Source of the DNA: JBBQTU01 sp038213005
Lineage (GTDB): Bacteria; Planctomycetota; Phycisphaerae; Tepidisphaerales; Tepidisphaeraceae
Assembly: GCA_038213005.1 (NCBI GenBank)
Contig: JBBQTU010000035.1
Span: 1 to 24,230, forward strand
Direction of reading: 5' to 3'
Length of the DNA: 24,230 nt
Notes under the pieces: generated by a model
The model's input: only the letters and a program-made list of their open reading frames with translations
What the model was told of the DNA's origin: nothing
Databases searched by the model: none
Made by a program: the position numbers and the translations under genes
In this document: positions 1-7,432 of the stretch, piece after piece
Numbering within the stretch: the stretch's first letter is position 1
Layout: each line of letters starts with the position of its first letter

Positions 1-115
1 CGGCCGGTGCCCTTATGGGAGGGGCTGTCCCACACGACGAGAACTCCCGCGAACAACGTGTACGTCCCAGATTGAGCGCCCCCCTACACCCTTTCGCCGG
101 CCATGCGGGTCCGGT

Positions 116-121
116 TATAAC
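116..121 (+). promoter_or_regulatory. possible -10 box of the phenylacetate-CoA ligase gene
   Basis: TATAAC lies 9 nt before the ATG at 131. No convincing -35 box is seen 16-18 nt upstream (TTCGCC at 93-98 is the best) and there is no Shine-Dalgarno sequence. If used, the transcript would have almost no leader, as proposed for other genes here. Confidence 0.3.
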
Positions 122-130
122 TTCACACCC

Positions 131-1414
131 ATGAGCAACTACTTCGACACGGCGGCCGAGACGGCATCACTGGATGAGCTTCGCAGCATCCAGGCGAAAG
201 GCCTGACACACATCGTCCGCCATGTTTATGACAACCACCCGCTGCAGCGAAAACGGTTCGAGCAGGCCGGCATTAAGCCGGGAGACATCAAGTCGCTGGA
301 CAACCTGTCGCGGCTGCCGATGATGGATAAGGAGACGTTCCGCGTCAGCTATCCGATGGGGCTGTCGTGCGTTGACTCGCGGCAGGTGGCCGAGATGCAC
401 ATGTCCAGCGGATCGACCGGGACACCCGTGGTCATGCCGTACACGCTGCATGACCTCAAGCAATGGGGCCAGTGCATGGCCCGCTGTCTGGCGATGACCG
501 GCGCGGTGCCGGGCGACACGATCCAGATCACGCCCTCGTTCGGGCTGTTCAACGGTGGGTTTGGCTTCTATCACGGCGCACGCGAGCTTGGGCTGTTCAT
601 CGTCCCAACGGGCGCCGGCAACACCGAACGCCAGATCCGCCTCGCGAAGGACTTCAAGACCCGCATCCTTACCGGCGTGGTCTCGTACGGCATCCGCGTC
701 ATGGAAGTGCTGGAGGAGATGAAGGAATCGCTGCCGGACCTGAAGATCGGTACGTTCGGGGCTGAGAGTTTCTCCGACAGCATGAAGGACAAGATCCGCA
801 CGGGGCTTGGCATCGACGCCTATGACATCTATGGCATGACCGAGACCGGCGGCGTCGGGACGCTGGGGCAGGACTGCGAGGCCCACTGCGGCACGCATGT
901 CTGGGAAGACCACTACATCGTCGAGATCCTCGACCCGCAGACGCACGAGAGTGTCACCGACGGGAAGGAGGGCGAACTGACCATCACCAGTTTCACCCGC
1001 GAGGCGCTGCCGGTCATCCGATTCCGCACCGGCGACCTGACGCGGATCATGTCGCGGGATATCTGCGACTGCGGACGGACGCACCTGCGTCTGGCCCCGA
1101 TCACCGGGCGAGTGGATGACATGCTGATCGTGAAGGGCGTCAACTTCTTCCCCAAGCAGGTCGAGCAGGCGCTGATGGAGATCCCGGGCGTCAAGCTCAA
1201 CTACCAGATCATCATCGAAGAGAAGGACGGGGTGAAGGACGTCACGATCAATGTCGAGGCCGAACGCGGCGTCACGGGCTACATCGTCGAGAAGCACCTG
1301 AAAGAGCGGCTGGGATTCTCGCCCAAGGGCGATGTCTTCGCGCCCGGAGCGTTGCCGCGGCAGGAAGGGAAGGCTAAGCGAGTCTTCCACCGGGACGCTA
1401 ACGGGCTGCGCTAA
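131..1414 (+). CDS. phenylacetate-CoA ligase-like adenylate-forming enzyme
   Basis: This 427-aa protein belongs to the PaaK branch of the AMP-forming ligases, which activate an aryl or related acid with ATP and load it on CoA. The N-terminus (about residues 5-65) has the family's helical lead-in, ending near KSLDNLSRLP. The ATP-binding loop MSSGSTGTPVV is at residues 91-101, the adenine-binding YDIYGMTETGG near 230-245, and a C-terminal lid carries a late lysine in EGKAKRV. Length is normal for PaaK (about 430). No other phenylacetate catabolism gene is in the window, so the true acid is unknown; related enzymes act in other pathways. The ATG at 131 fits the family's N-terminus although the frame is open further upstream. 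It ends 6 nt from the convergent prepilin gene. Confidence 0.88.
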   Translation: MSNYFDTAAETASLDELRSIQAKGLTHIVRHVYDNHPLQRKRFEQAGIKPGDIKSLDNLSRLPMMDKETFRVSYPMGLSCVDSRQVAEMHMSSGSTGTPVVMPYTLHDLKQWGQCMARCLAMTGAVPGDTIQITPSFGLFNGGFGFYHGARELGLFIVPTGAGNTERQIRLAKDFKTRILTGVVSYGIRVMEVLEEMKESLPDLKIGTFGAESFSDSMKDKIRTGLGIDAYDIYGMTETGGVGTLGQDCEAHCGTHVWEDHYIVEILDPQTHESVTDGKEGELTITSFTREALPVIRFRTGDLTRIMSRDICDCGRTHLRLAPITGRVDDMLIVKGVNFFPKQVEQALMEIPGVKLNYQIIIEEKDGVKDVTINVEAERGVTGYIVEKHLKERLGFSPKGDVFAPGALPRQEGKAKRVFHRDANGLR

Positions 1415-1420
1415 GCCGAA

Positions 1421-2365
1421 TCAGTCCGACTCGGTCGGCACCAGGTAGCTGTCGGTCTTCCATGCCGGGCCGACGGTCTTGCCGATCACGCCGGGCCGGG
1501 TGGTCGGTTCGGCCGGCTCGGTCGCGGCCATGGGACTTCGTTGAGAACTGCCTGTCGCCGTGGTTGGCTGCGGAGTGCCCGCGGTGTAGATGTTGTCGTG
1601 GTTGTGTCCGCAGAATGGGGTGGATTGGAACCCGTCGACGTGGCCGTCGCCCCGCAGCACGTACTGCCCTGCGCCGCGATGGTTGCGGGAGTTGCCCACC
1701 GACACCTCGGCCGGCGATTGGCCGTAGCGAGGGCGGGTAACATCCTGCGGGGGCTTGATCCCGGGATTGCGATCGGCCATGACGACAAACTCCCAAGGCA
1801 GCGTGTCGGCCGACAACTTGTACTCAGGGGCATCGCTGAAGGGCATGGCGTAGGAGTAGCTGAGGTGCGATGGGCCGCGGAAGTTGGATCGCTGCCTGGG
1901 GGCGCAGGCGGTGCCGAACGTATCGGTCAGCGGGTCGGGCGTGTCGTCGGTGCTGGGGCAGATGAACACGGCGGTGACGGGGGAATATTCGCTGGAGACA
2001 AAGCCGCCACGGACGAGCAGCCATAGTGAGGCGGTCACGTCGTTGGGCTGGACGGCGCTGTCTTTGGCGAACGGGTCGGCCGCGTCGGGACCGGTAAACG
2101 CGGTGTAGCTGCGAGGATGGTTGACCGAGTCATAGACGACCCGAGGGAACTCGCCCCGGTTTTCTCTGCTGTAGGCGGTCATTGCCAAACCCAGGCGATA
2201 CAGGTTACCCATGCACATGGCGCGGTTGCTGCGCTCCCTGAGGGCCATGGTCGAGGGGACGAGAATTCCCCCGAGGATCACGAGGATGCCCAGGACCACC
2301 AGGAGTTCCAGAAACGAGAAGCCGCGGGCTTGGCGGCGGAAAATGCATCTTCGATCTATCTCCAT
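1421..2365 (-). CDS. prepilin-type N-terminal cleavage/methylation protein
   Basis: This 314-aa protein has a type IV pilin/type II secretion pseudopilin leader: a short basic head, then GFSFLELLVVLGILVILGG at residues 15-33. Cleavage is expected after Gly15, leaving a methylatable Phe16 and the conserved Glu at mature position 5. A single hydrophobic helix follows, then MGNLYRLGLAMTAYSREN, as in the large planctomycete families of such proteins. The C-terminus has GDGHVDGF, like their H-X9-DG motif. Such proteins are processed by a prepilin peptidase and sit in the inner membrane or a pseudopilus. Planctomycetes carry many paralogues and individual roles are mostly unknown. The ATG at 2365 gives an ideal leader length. 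It converges on the ligase gene. Confidence 0.88.
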   Translation of the reverse strand: MEIDRRCIFRRQARGFSFLELLVVLGILVILGGILVPSTMALRERSNRAMCMGNLYRLGLAMTAYSRENRGEFPRVVYDSVNHPRSYTAFTGPDAADPFAKDSAVQPNDVTASLWLLVRGGFVSSEYSPVTAVFICPSTDDTPDPLTDTFGTACAPRQRSNFRGPSHLSYSYAMPFSDAPEYKLSADTLPWEFVVMADRNPGIKPPQDVTRPRYGQSPAEVSVGNSRNHRGAGQYVLRGDGHVDGFQSTPFCGHNHDNIYTAGTPQPTTATGSSQRSPMAATEPAEPTTRPGVIGKTVGPAWKTDSYLVPTESD

Positions 2366-2454
2366 GACAGGCTCTAGGATACCCGCAACGCCTGATTCCG
2401 CCCAGTGACCCGCACGCGGCTGATCAACACTCCGCTACTCGAACTGTCAAGCTG

Positions 2455-2482
2455 TTGTGTGTAGCACGCCCCGGCTTATACT
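2455..2482 (+). promoter_or_regulatory. promoter of the PEGA lipoprotein gene (leaderless layout)
   Basis: TTGTGT (2455-2460), a 16-nt spacer and TATACT (2477-2482) form a sigma-70-type promoter. Only 7 nt separate the -10 box from the GTG at 2490, so transcription should begin at or next to the start codon. No Shine-Dalgarno sequence is present. Confidence 0.55.
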
Positions 2483-2489
2483 CAGATGC

Positions 2490-2972
2490 GTGGACAGTCG
2501 CTTACTCTGCACGTTCGCCCGATACACCCTTGCTGCGGCAGGGGCGGCTCTGCTGTGCGCCTGCGCTCATATCGAGCGGAGCGTGACAATCAATACCGAG
2601 CCGACGGGCGCTCTGGTCTACCTGAACGGCGAGGAGATTGGCCGGTCGCCGGTGAAGCACGACTTCACGTGGTACGGCGACCACGAGGTTCAGATCCGCA
2701 AGGAAGGCTACCAGACGCTCAAGACTCACCAATGGGTGGGCGCTCCGTGGTGGCAGTGGATACCGGTCGATTTCGTCGTCGAACTCGTCCCGGCCCACAT
2801 GACCGACCATCACGAGTATGCCTACACGCTGAGCACAGAACCGGCGGCCAATCCGCAGCAGATGATGCAGTCGGCGACTGAGCTGCGGGGGCAACTTGAG
2901 TCCGGGGTTTACACCCGTTCTCCGGCGACGCGGCCGACGACGCAGCCAGCCACACAACGTGCCGGCAAGTAA
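2490..2972 (+). CDS. PEGA-domain lipoprotein
   Basis: A 160-aa small envelope protein. Residues 1-25 form a signal peptide with a hydrophobic stretch ending in LLCAC, giving a plausible lipobox and Cys25 as the lipidated residue. Residues about 30-70 match a PEGA domain: VTINTEPTGALVYLNGEEIG followed by SPVKHDFTWYGDHEVQIRKEGY. PEGA domains are short beta-rich surface modules often found in lipoproteins. The C-terminus is rich in Thr, Pro and Gln. The frame is open to a GTG at 2457, but the GTG at 2490 is preferred because the promoter at 2455-2482 would exclude the earlier start and because it gives a normal signal peptide. The stop lies 10 nt from the convergent FG-GAP gene's stop. The function is unknown. 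Confidence 0.8.
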   Translation: MDSRLLCTFARYTLAAAGAALLCACAHIERSVTINTEPTGALVYLNGEEIGRSPVKHDFTWYGDHEVQIRKEGYQTLKTHQWVGAPWWQWIPVDFVVELVPAHMTDHHEYAYTLSTEPAANPQQMMQSATELRGQLESGVYTRSPATRPTTQPATQRAGK

Positions 2973-2982
2973 GCCACCTTCT

Positions 2983-4764
2983 CTACCCTGTGACGCCGAT
3001 CCTGATGGCCCTCTCAAACGAAAGCCCGCCCTCATCGGTCACGCGGCCACGGATCTTTAAGACGCTCCGGGTAGCGACGTCCAAGACCGCGGCGGTGCGC
3101 AGTTTCACGCCGATGATGGCAAACGCCGCGTTGTCGCGAGAGCCGATCCCATCCACCAGGGTATAGGTAAACGTATTACCCTGGTCGGGATCCGTCGCAC
3201 TGAGCCTGCCGACGAGCGTGCCGGCCGGCTGGTGCTGCGGCACGCTGGCGTTGCTGAGGGCGATCGCGGTTGGCGGCTCGTTGACGTTCAGCGCGCTGAT
3301 GGTGAACACCGCGGTATTGCCCACCCCAGTGCGATCCACGACCCGGACGCGGATGGAGAAAGTCTTCCGGGTTTCGAAGTCCAAGACCGCGTTGGTCTTG
3401 AGGTGGTCGCCGCTGATCACAAACAAGGCGTTGTCGGCCGAACCGCGGCCGGGGGCCAGGGCATAGGTCAGAGCGGGACTGGGGTTTGGATCGTCCGCGG
3501 AGAACGTTCCGACGGCGGTGCCCACGGGCCTATTTTCGCGGACGGTGTTATTGGAAAGTGAGAGGTTGGCGGGGCCTGCAGTGTTATTGAGCAGTACGCT
3601 GGCCTCATCGGTGTTGGTATTGGGCACGGCGATGTCGCCGCGGCCGTCACCGTTGAAATCTGCCACCGTTACGGACGTCGGGAAACTGCCGGCGGGCGAG
3701 TCGAGACCGGCCTGGAAGGTGCCGTTGCCGTTGCCCAGCAGGAACGTGGCAAGGCCGACACTGAACCCTCTGGCGACGGCAAGATCGGTGCGCCCGTCGC
3801 CGTTGAAATCGCCTGCCGCGAGGGAGACGGGGTTGTTGTCGATGGCGAAGTCGCCATGGTCCTGGAAGGTCCCGTTTCCGTTGCCCTGCAGGATGCTGAT
3901 TGAGTAGCTCTGGTTGTTGACCACGGCCAGGTCGCTCTTGCCGTCACCGTTGAAATCGCCCACGGCAATGGCTTGTGGGCCCCCGCCGACCGCGTAGTAG
4001 ACACTCGTCTGGAAGGTCCCATCGCGGTTGCCCATGAGGACATTCACATTGCCCTGGTTCTGAGCGTTATTGCTGGTAACGGCGAGGTCACTGCGCCCGT
4101 CGCCGTTGAAATCGCCGATCGCCATCGACGTGGGGACATTAACCACGGCGTAGTGCATCGGAGCCCGGAAGGCGCCGACGAGCTTGCCCTTCAGGATGTT
4201 CACCGAGGAGGACCGGCCGAAGTTGGCGCTATCCCTATCGAGCACCGCGAGGTCCTGGCGGCCGTCACCGTTGAAATCGCCCACCTTCACGGCAGTGACG
4301 CTGGTGCCGGCGTTGAACTCGACGCTGGGGTGGAAGGTTCCGTCGCCCCTGCCCGACAGGACACTGACGGCGACGCCGCCGGTGGCGACGACCAGGTCGC
4401 GGCGGCCGTCACGATTGAAATCGCCCACCGCGATGGACTCTGCGCCAGCGCCTTGGGCGACGCCGTAGTTCACCCGACGCAGAAATGTCCCGTCGCCCCT
4501 GCCTAGCAGGATGCTCACGGTGCCGGCGCCGTTGTTGGCAACGGCCATGTCCTTGTGGCCGTCGCCGTTGAAATCGCCCACGGCAATGGAGCTTGGGAGA
4601 CTGCCGACGCCATAGGTGTGCGCCGGAGCAAAGGTGACCACGCTCAGAAGACACCGGGTCTCCAAGGATTCGACGTGCACGGGGATCTGGCGCTGCTTTC
4701 GCCCCCGGCATGCCTGGGTTGCATCCGCCAACACTCGCTGCGCAAACGCGATCTGTCTGGACAT
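2983..4764 (-). CDS. FG-GAP repeat and cadherin-like surface protein with LEPR-XLL-like signal
   Basis: A 593-aa protein expected to be exported. The N-terminus has a basic region and VESLETRCLLS (about residues 32-42), close to the planctomycete LEPR-XLL sorting motif. Seven FG-GAP/VCBS-type repeats of about 50 residues follow, each with a calcium-binding-like DFNGDGRxDLAV core, as in integrin-type beta-propellers. Two cadherin-like domains end it; both carry a DPNP/DPDQ acidic motif and a VLDFETRKT-like strand. The chosen ATG at 4764 has AAGGAG about 10 nt upstream; a longer frame to 4950 has no such support and a poor N-terminus. The repeats are also conserved as DNA, with GTTGAAATC recurring about every 150 bp on the plus strand. 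It probably acts in adhesion or matrix binding; the ligand is unknown. Confidence 0.87.
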   Translation of the reverse strand: MSRQIAFAQRVLADATQACRGRKQRQIPVHVESLETRCLLSVVTFAPAHTYGVGSLPSSIAVGDFNGDGHKDMAVANNGAGTVSILLGRGDGTFLRRVNYGVAQGAGAESIAVGDFNRDGRRDLVVATGGVAVSVLSGRGDGTFHPSVEFNAGTSVTAVKVGDFNGDGRQDLAVLDRDSANFGRSSSVNILKGKLVGAFRAPMHYAVVNVPTSMAIGDFNGDGRSDLAVTSNNAQNQGNVNVLMGNRDGTFQTSVYYAVGGGPQAIAVGDFNGDGKSDLAVVNNQSYSISILQGNGNGTFQDHGDFAIDNNPVSLAAGDFNGDGRTDLAVARGFSVGLATFLLGNGNGTFQAGLDSPAGSFPTSVTVADFNGDGRGDIAVPNTNTDEASVLLNNTAGPANLSLSNNTVRENRPVGTAVGTFSADDPNPSPALTYALAPGRGSADNALFVISGDHLKTNAVLDFETRKTFSIRVRVVDRTGVGNTAVFTISALNVNEPPTAIALSNASVPQHQPAGTLVGRLSATDPDQGNTFTYTLVDGIGSRDNAAFAIIGVKLRTAAVLDVATRSVLKIRGRVTDEGGLSFERAIRIGVTG

Positions 4765-4981
4765 GGCTCCCTCTCCTTCTTGAACTGCTGCTCCCCGGCG
4801 ACCCCCACGGTTGCCGGGATGAACGGCTCTCACACTACAGCCGGGATCGCCTCGGGACAAGGCCGCCGTGGCAAGCATCCGTGCGTCTTGGGGCAGAACA
4901 GGCCAACCCATGTCGGCGGCGAATGCACAATGCAGGCACCACCACGACAAATCAATTCTGACATCCCGACCATTTCATCAT

Positions 4982-5569
4982 TCACACGCCGGCGGCCAGC
5001 GGGCTCAAGGCATTCTTGCGTCTGCGGAATCGCCGATACAATTTGACCATCACGAGCCCGACAAGCGCCAACAGGAAAATGGCGAGAATCGGGAGCAGGA
5101 TCGCGAGGGCGGACAGGATGATCGCCCCGATATTTTCCACCGTTGAGACGATGGGGTTGGCGAGGCCTCCCGTTGTCGCCCCGGAGGCCGCGCGGGCGAC
5201 GACGGTTCCGGTCTGAAAGACGGCGGCCGCCCCGCCGCCGGCGATCAGTGCCAGGACCCATTTGACGGCGGGGTCGATGTTTCCAAACGTGGCGGCGGCG
5301 GCCAGGGTGCCGGCCATGACCGCAGCAGGAGAGGCGATGGTGTCCAGGAGATGGTCCACCCAGGGGATGTAATACCCCAGGATCTCGGCAACGGTAGCGA
5401 CACTCAGGATGATCAGGGCCGGGGTTCCGCCGATCCAGACCATGCCGGGCGACGGGGTGATGTAGCCAAGGTGCGCCGCGAGGGAGGTCGCCAGCAGTGG
5501 GACGAAGACCCGGAAGCCGCAGGCGGCCGCCAGAGCGATGCCAGCGCAGATAGCGAGTGCGGTATTCAT
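4982..5569 (-). CDS. DUF4126 domain membrane protein
   Basis: A 195-aa hydrophobic protein recognised as DUF4126 by its start (MNTALAICAGIALAAACGFR, then VFVPLLATSLA), the central FGNIDPAVKWVLALIAGGGAA segment and a Gly/Ala-rich membrane core. About five membrane segments can be seen, the last (about residues 150-178) followed by a basic tail KLYRRFRRRK, suggesting a cytoplasmic C-terminus. The biochemical role of DUF4126 is not known. The ATG at 5569 has AGGA about 8 nt upstream and a -10-like TACAAT at 5579-5584. Translation from further upstream is possible but would add a non-hydrophobic, unrelated head. The FG-GAP gene starts 217 nt downstream on the same strand; co-transcription is uncertain. 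Confidence 0.82.
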   Translation of the reverse strand: MNTALAICAGIALAAACGFRVFVPLLATSLAAHLGYITPSPGMVWIGGTPALIILSVATVAEILGYYIPWVDHLLDTIASPAAVMAGTLAAAATFGNIDPAVKWVLALIAGGGAAAVFQTGTVVARAASGATTGGLANPIVSTVENIGAIILSALAILLPILAIFLLALVGLVMVKLYRRFRRRKNALSPLAAGV

Positions 5570-5724
5570 GGCTGTCCTATTGTAATGCCGCTGCCCGGCT
5601 TGACCACACATTGATTGGGCAGATGCGCGGGTTATCTGTGGAGGGGGGGGCGGAGGTAGCGCGGGGCCTTATGGAATCAGGAGTTACGTGCAGTGCCGTT
5701 GAGGTCTTGAACGTGGCCGGTGAT

Positions 5725-5998
5725 TGAGGCTCTGTCTGAAAGCCCAATGGTCTCACGACGGCTGCCAATCGGCCCAGATGCAAGGAGCATTGGTGAGAAC
5801 TGGGTCCATAGACCCTTCGAGCCGGTGCGACGTGGCAGATGGGCCGATTCCCAGTCGCCCGAGGGTGGGCCGGAAAGCGCACGTCTGCGGCGTTGTCGCT
5901 TCTCGCCGTGGTGTTACAACACTGCTTCATTGCGACGCCTGGCATCCGTACCCTTTCAGACCCATCGTGAGGCCATTGGGTTTTCAGACAGAGCCTGA
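5725..5998. mobile_element. MITE-like element with 31-bp terminal inverted repeats
   Basis: The ends 5728-5758 and 5965-5995 are inverted copies that match at 29 of 31 positions. Both begin GGCTCTGTCTGAAA and continue to CTCACGA. TGA flanks both sides (5725-5727 and 5996-5998), a 3-bp target duplication of the TNA type known from the IS1031 group of the IS5 family. Weaker similarity continues inward (GATGC followed by AGG in both arms). The 268-bp element has no convincing gene; frames through it are chance. It is best read as a non-autonomous derivative of an insertion sequence; the parent is not in the window, and the family is inference. Confidence 0.72.
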
Positions 5999-6120
5999 GC
6001 TTCGACTTCGTCGGGGTCGTCGGTGGTGAGGAGGGTGTCGGGGCCGGAATACTCGGATTCGACGGTGTAGCGGCCGCCAGGGTCGGCGTTGTCGTCAATG
6101 ATCAGATAATTGTTTGAGGG
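5999..6120 (-). other. possible remnant coding stretch beside the MITE
   Basis: Read on the minus strand, this stretch gives SNNYLIIDDNADPGG followed by RYTVESEYSGPDTLLTTDD, which looks like protein rather than noise. It has no ATG start, its upstream end lies in the HNH promoter region, and its downstream end runs into the MITE. Removing the element and one TGA copy does not restore an obvious long frame. It may be a gene remnant, or chance. Confidence 0.2.
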
Positions 6121-6138
6121 GTCGCGACCTGGTAGCCT
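6110..6138 (+). promoter_or_regulatory. possible promoter of the HNH gene
   Basis: TTGTTT (6110-6115), a 17-nt spacer and TAGCCT (6133-6138) lie 6 nt before the ATG at 6145, the leaderless arrangement seen at dcm. The boxes are weak. GATAAT at 6105-6110 is an alternative -10 box that would give a leader of about 28 nt, but it lacks a clear -35 box. Confidence 0.3.
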
Positions 6139-6144
6139 GGGGGG

Positions 6145-6966
6145 ATGGCTGATCGACGGGGTTGGACACGGGATGAGCTGCTGCTGGCATTTCGGCTGTA
6201 TTGCCGGACGCCATTTGGCCGGCTGCATTATCGGAATCCGGAGATTGTGGAGTTGGCGAAACTGATTGGCCGGACGCCGGGAGCGATGGCGATGAAGGCG
6301 TGCAACTTCGCGAGCCTGGACCCAGCGCAGCAGGCGCGCGGGATTAAGGGGTTGAGCGGGGCAAGCGCGGCCGACAGGGCGCTGTTTGCGGAGTTCCTGG
6401 CCAACTCGGAGGCGGTTGCGTCGGCCGCGGAAGAGGCGGCGGTGCGGGTGACAGGGCGGGAGACGGCGGAAGAGGATTTGAAATTGGGGATTGGAGATTT
6501 GAGGGAGAGAAAGATTCCAGAAGGGCCGACCGAGGTGACGCGGACGGTGCGGGCGAGGCGGGTGCAGGGGTTCTTCCGGTATGCAGTTTTGGCGGCGTAT
6601 GAGAATCGCTGCGCGATCTCGGGGCTGGCGGTGCCGGAGCTTCTGAATGCCAGTCACATCATCCCATGGGCAGAAAGCGTGGAGCGTCGGGCGGACCCGC
6701 GCAACGGTATCTGCCTGAATGCGCTGTACGACCGGGCGTTTGATCGGGGGCTGATTGCGTTTGACGATGATCTGCGCGTGATGGTGTCGGCGAGGCTGAA
6801 GAAGGCGGGGGTGTGCGGGGAGGCGGAGGCGGCACTGCTGGGGATTGAGGGGCGGGCGATGATGTTGCCGGTACGGTTTGAGCCGGATCGGGAGGCGGTA
6901 AAGTGGCACCGCAGAACATTCTTCGGACCTTGCCCCATTCGCTCCCAACCCGGCAATCGCGAGTAA
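6145..6966 (+). CDS. HNH endonuclease of the HNH_2 type
   Basis: A 273-aa protein in two parts. Residues 6-82 match the N-terminal domain common in this family (WTRDELLLAFRLYCRTPFG, then LIGRTPGAMAMKACNFASLDP and GIKGLSG). Residues 150-215 form the HNH core: CAISG at 156-160, the SHI motif with His171, then PRNGICLNALYDRAFDRGLI with Asn187 and Asn192. Where relatives I recall usually have LHDRAFD, this protein has LYDRAFD (Tyr195), so a metal-binding His may be missing. The linker (about 110-123) is encoded by a degenerate heptamer repeat. Relatives are common near restriction-modification genes and cut DNA. The 3' part overlaps, on the opposite strand, the extended frame of the Vsr gene. Confidence 0.83.
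   Translation: MADRRGWTRDELLLAFRLYCRTPFGRLHYRNPEIVELAKLIGRTPGAMAMKACNFASLDPAQQARGIKGLSGASAADRALFAEFLANSEAVASAAEEAAVRVTGRETAEEDLKLGIGDLRERKIPEGPTEVTRTVRARRVQGFFRYAVLAAYENRCAISGLAVPELLNASHIIPWAESVERRADPRNGICLNALYDRAFDRGLIAFDDDLRVMVSARLKKAGVCGEAEAALLGIEGRAMMLPVRFEPDREAVKWHRRTFFGPCPIRSQPGNRE
6475..6505 (+). repeat. degenerate GATTTGA heptamer repeat inside the HNH gene
   Basis: Four units of about 7 bp follow each other: GATTTGA, AATTGGG, GATTGGA, GATTTGA. They encode the interdomain linker DLKLGIGDLR. The local AT content is higher than in the surrounding gene. Seven is not a multiple of three, so gain or loss of one unit would break the HNH domain. Confidence 0.5.
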
Positions 6967-7414
6967 TCTCACCCTTCACTCGACCCGCATCGGTCGCTGC
7001 CTTTGCTCCGCTGTTTCGCAAGGAACATATTCTAGCCTTGAGACCGTTTGCGTCTCCTACCGAACATCGCCAGATTGTGAGAACGTGCCAGCCAGCGGCG
7101 CGCAGTCCTCGGGCGACCCGCCGGTCGCGGTGCTTGTTGGCATCGAACTTACGAGTCCAGAAATCACGACGGGTAGCTGGGGTGCTGCGACCTCGCTTGC
7201 AGTTGTGCCGATGCCAACAACACCCGTGAACACAAATCGCGATATGGTGCCGCGGTAGCACGAAATCCGGCTTGCCTGGTAGGTCTGCGTGGTTAACGAC
7301 AAAGCGAAACCTTGCGGACCGAAGAGCGGCTGACACAAGTTGCTCGGGTTGAGTGCCCGTGGACCTAATGCGACCCATCAGGCGAGCGCGCTGATCTGGC
7401 GAGAGACGATCCAT
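6659..7414 (-). CDS. vsr: Vsr-type (very short patch) DNA endonuclease, with unusual C-terminal extension
   Basis: Residues 1-130 (7025-7414) are a clear Vsr nuclease: MDRLSPDQRARLMGRIRSTG, then LPGKPDFVLP with catalytic Asp50, HGCCWHRHNC with the His and Cys ligands (His63, Cys65, His68, Cys72), PATRRDFW, and GWHVLTIWRC. Classical Vsr nicks T:G mismatches made by deamination of 5-methylcytosine and is paired with a Dcm methylase; related nucleases serve as restriction enzymes. The frame then stays open for about 120 more residues (251 aa in all). This Pro- and Ser-rich tail is antisense to the HNH gene for 308 nt and is probably not a true domain; normal Vsr is about 130-150 aa. A lost stop or frameshift near 6970-7030 is possible. 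The ATG at 7414 is 18 nt after the response-regulator stop; a TTG at 7426 is an alternative. Confidence 0.8.
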   Translation of the reverse strand: MDRLSPDQRARLMGRIRSTGTQPEQLVSAALRSARFRFVVNHADLPGKPDFVLPRHHIAICVHGCCWHRHNCKRGRSTPATRRDFWTRKFDANKHRDRRVARGLRAAGWHVLTIWRCSVGDANGLKARICSLRNSGAKAATDAGRVKGEITRDCRVGSEWGKVRRMFCGATLPPPDPAQTVPATSSPAPQSPAVPPPPPRTPPPSSASPTPSRADHRQTQSAPDQTPGRTAHSGRYRCAGPPDAPRFLPMG

Positions 7415-7432
7415 GTAATGAGCCAATCAGGG

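Noticed and set aside
1..75. Short plus-strand frame ending in TGA at 73-75, as a possible tail of an upstream gene
   Set aside because: Only 24 codons, with no recognisable protein; cannot be told from chance.
167..1390. Long minus-strand frame antisense to the phenylacetate-CoA ligase gene
   Set aside because: Composition (Arg, Asp, Val, His) is that of antisense GC-rich coding DNA, and the plus strand has clear family motifs.
3650..4580. Regularly spaced 20-bp repeats, about every 150 bp, as a CRISPR array
   Set aside because: They fall in frame on the DFNGDG codons of FG-GAP repeats; spacing is far too long for CRISPR spacers.
5577..6098. Minus-strand frame of 173 codons through the MITE
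   Set aside because: Crosses both inverted ends of the element, low-complexity start, no family resemblance.
5956..6972. Minus-strand frame of 338 codons antisense to the HNH gene
   Set aside because: Arg/Pro/His-rich antisense reading of a gene with clear motifs; only its last 40 codons were kept as a possible remnant.
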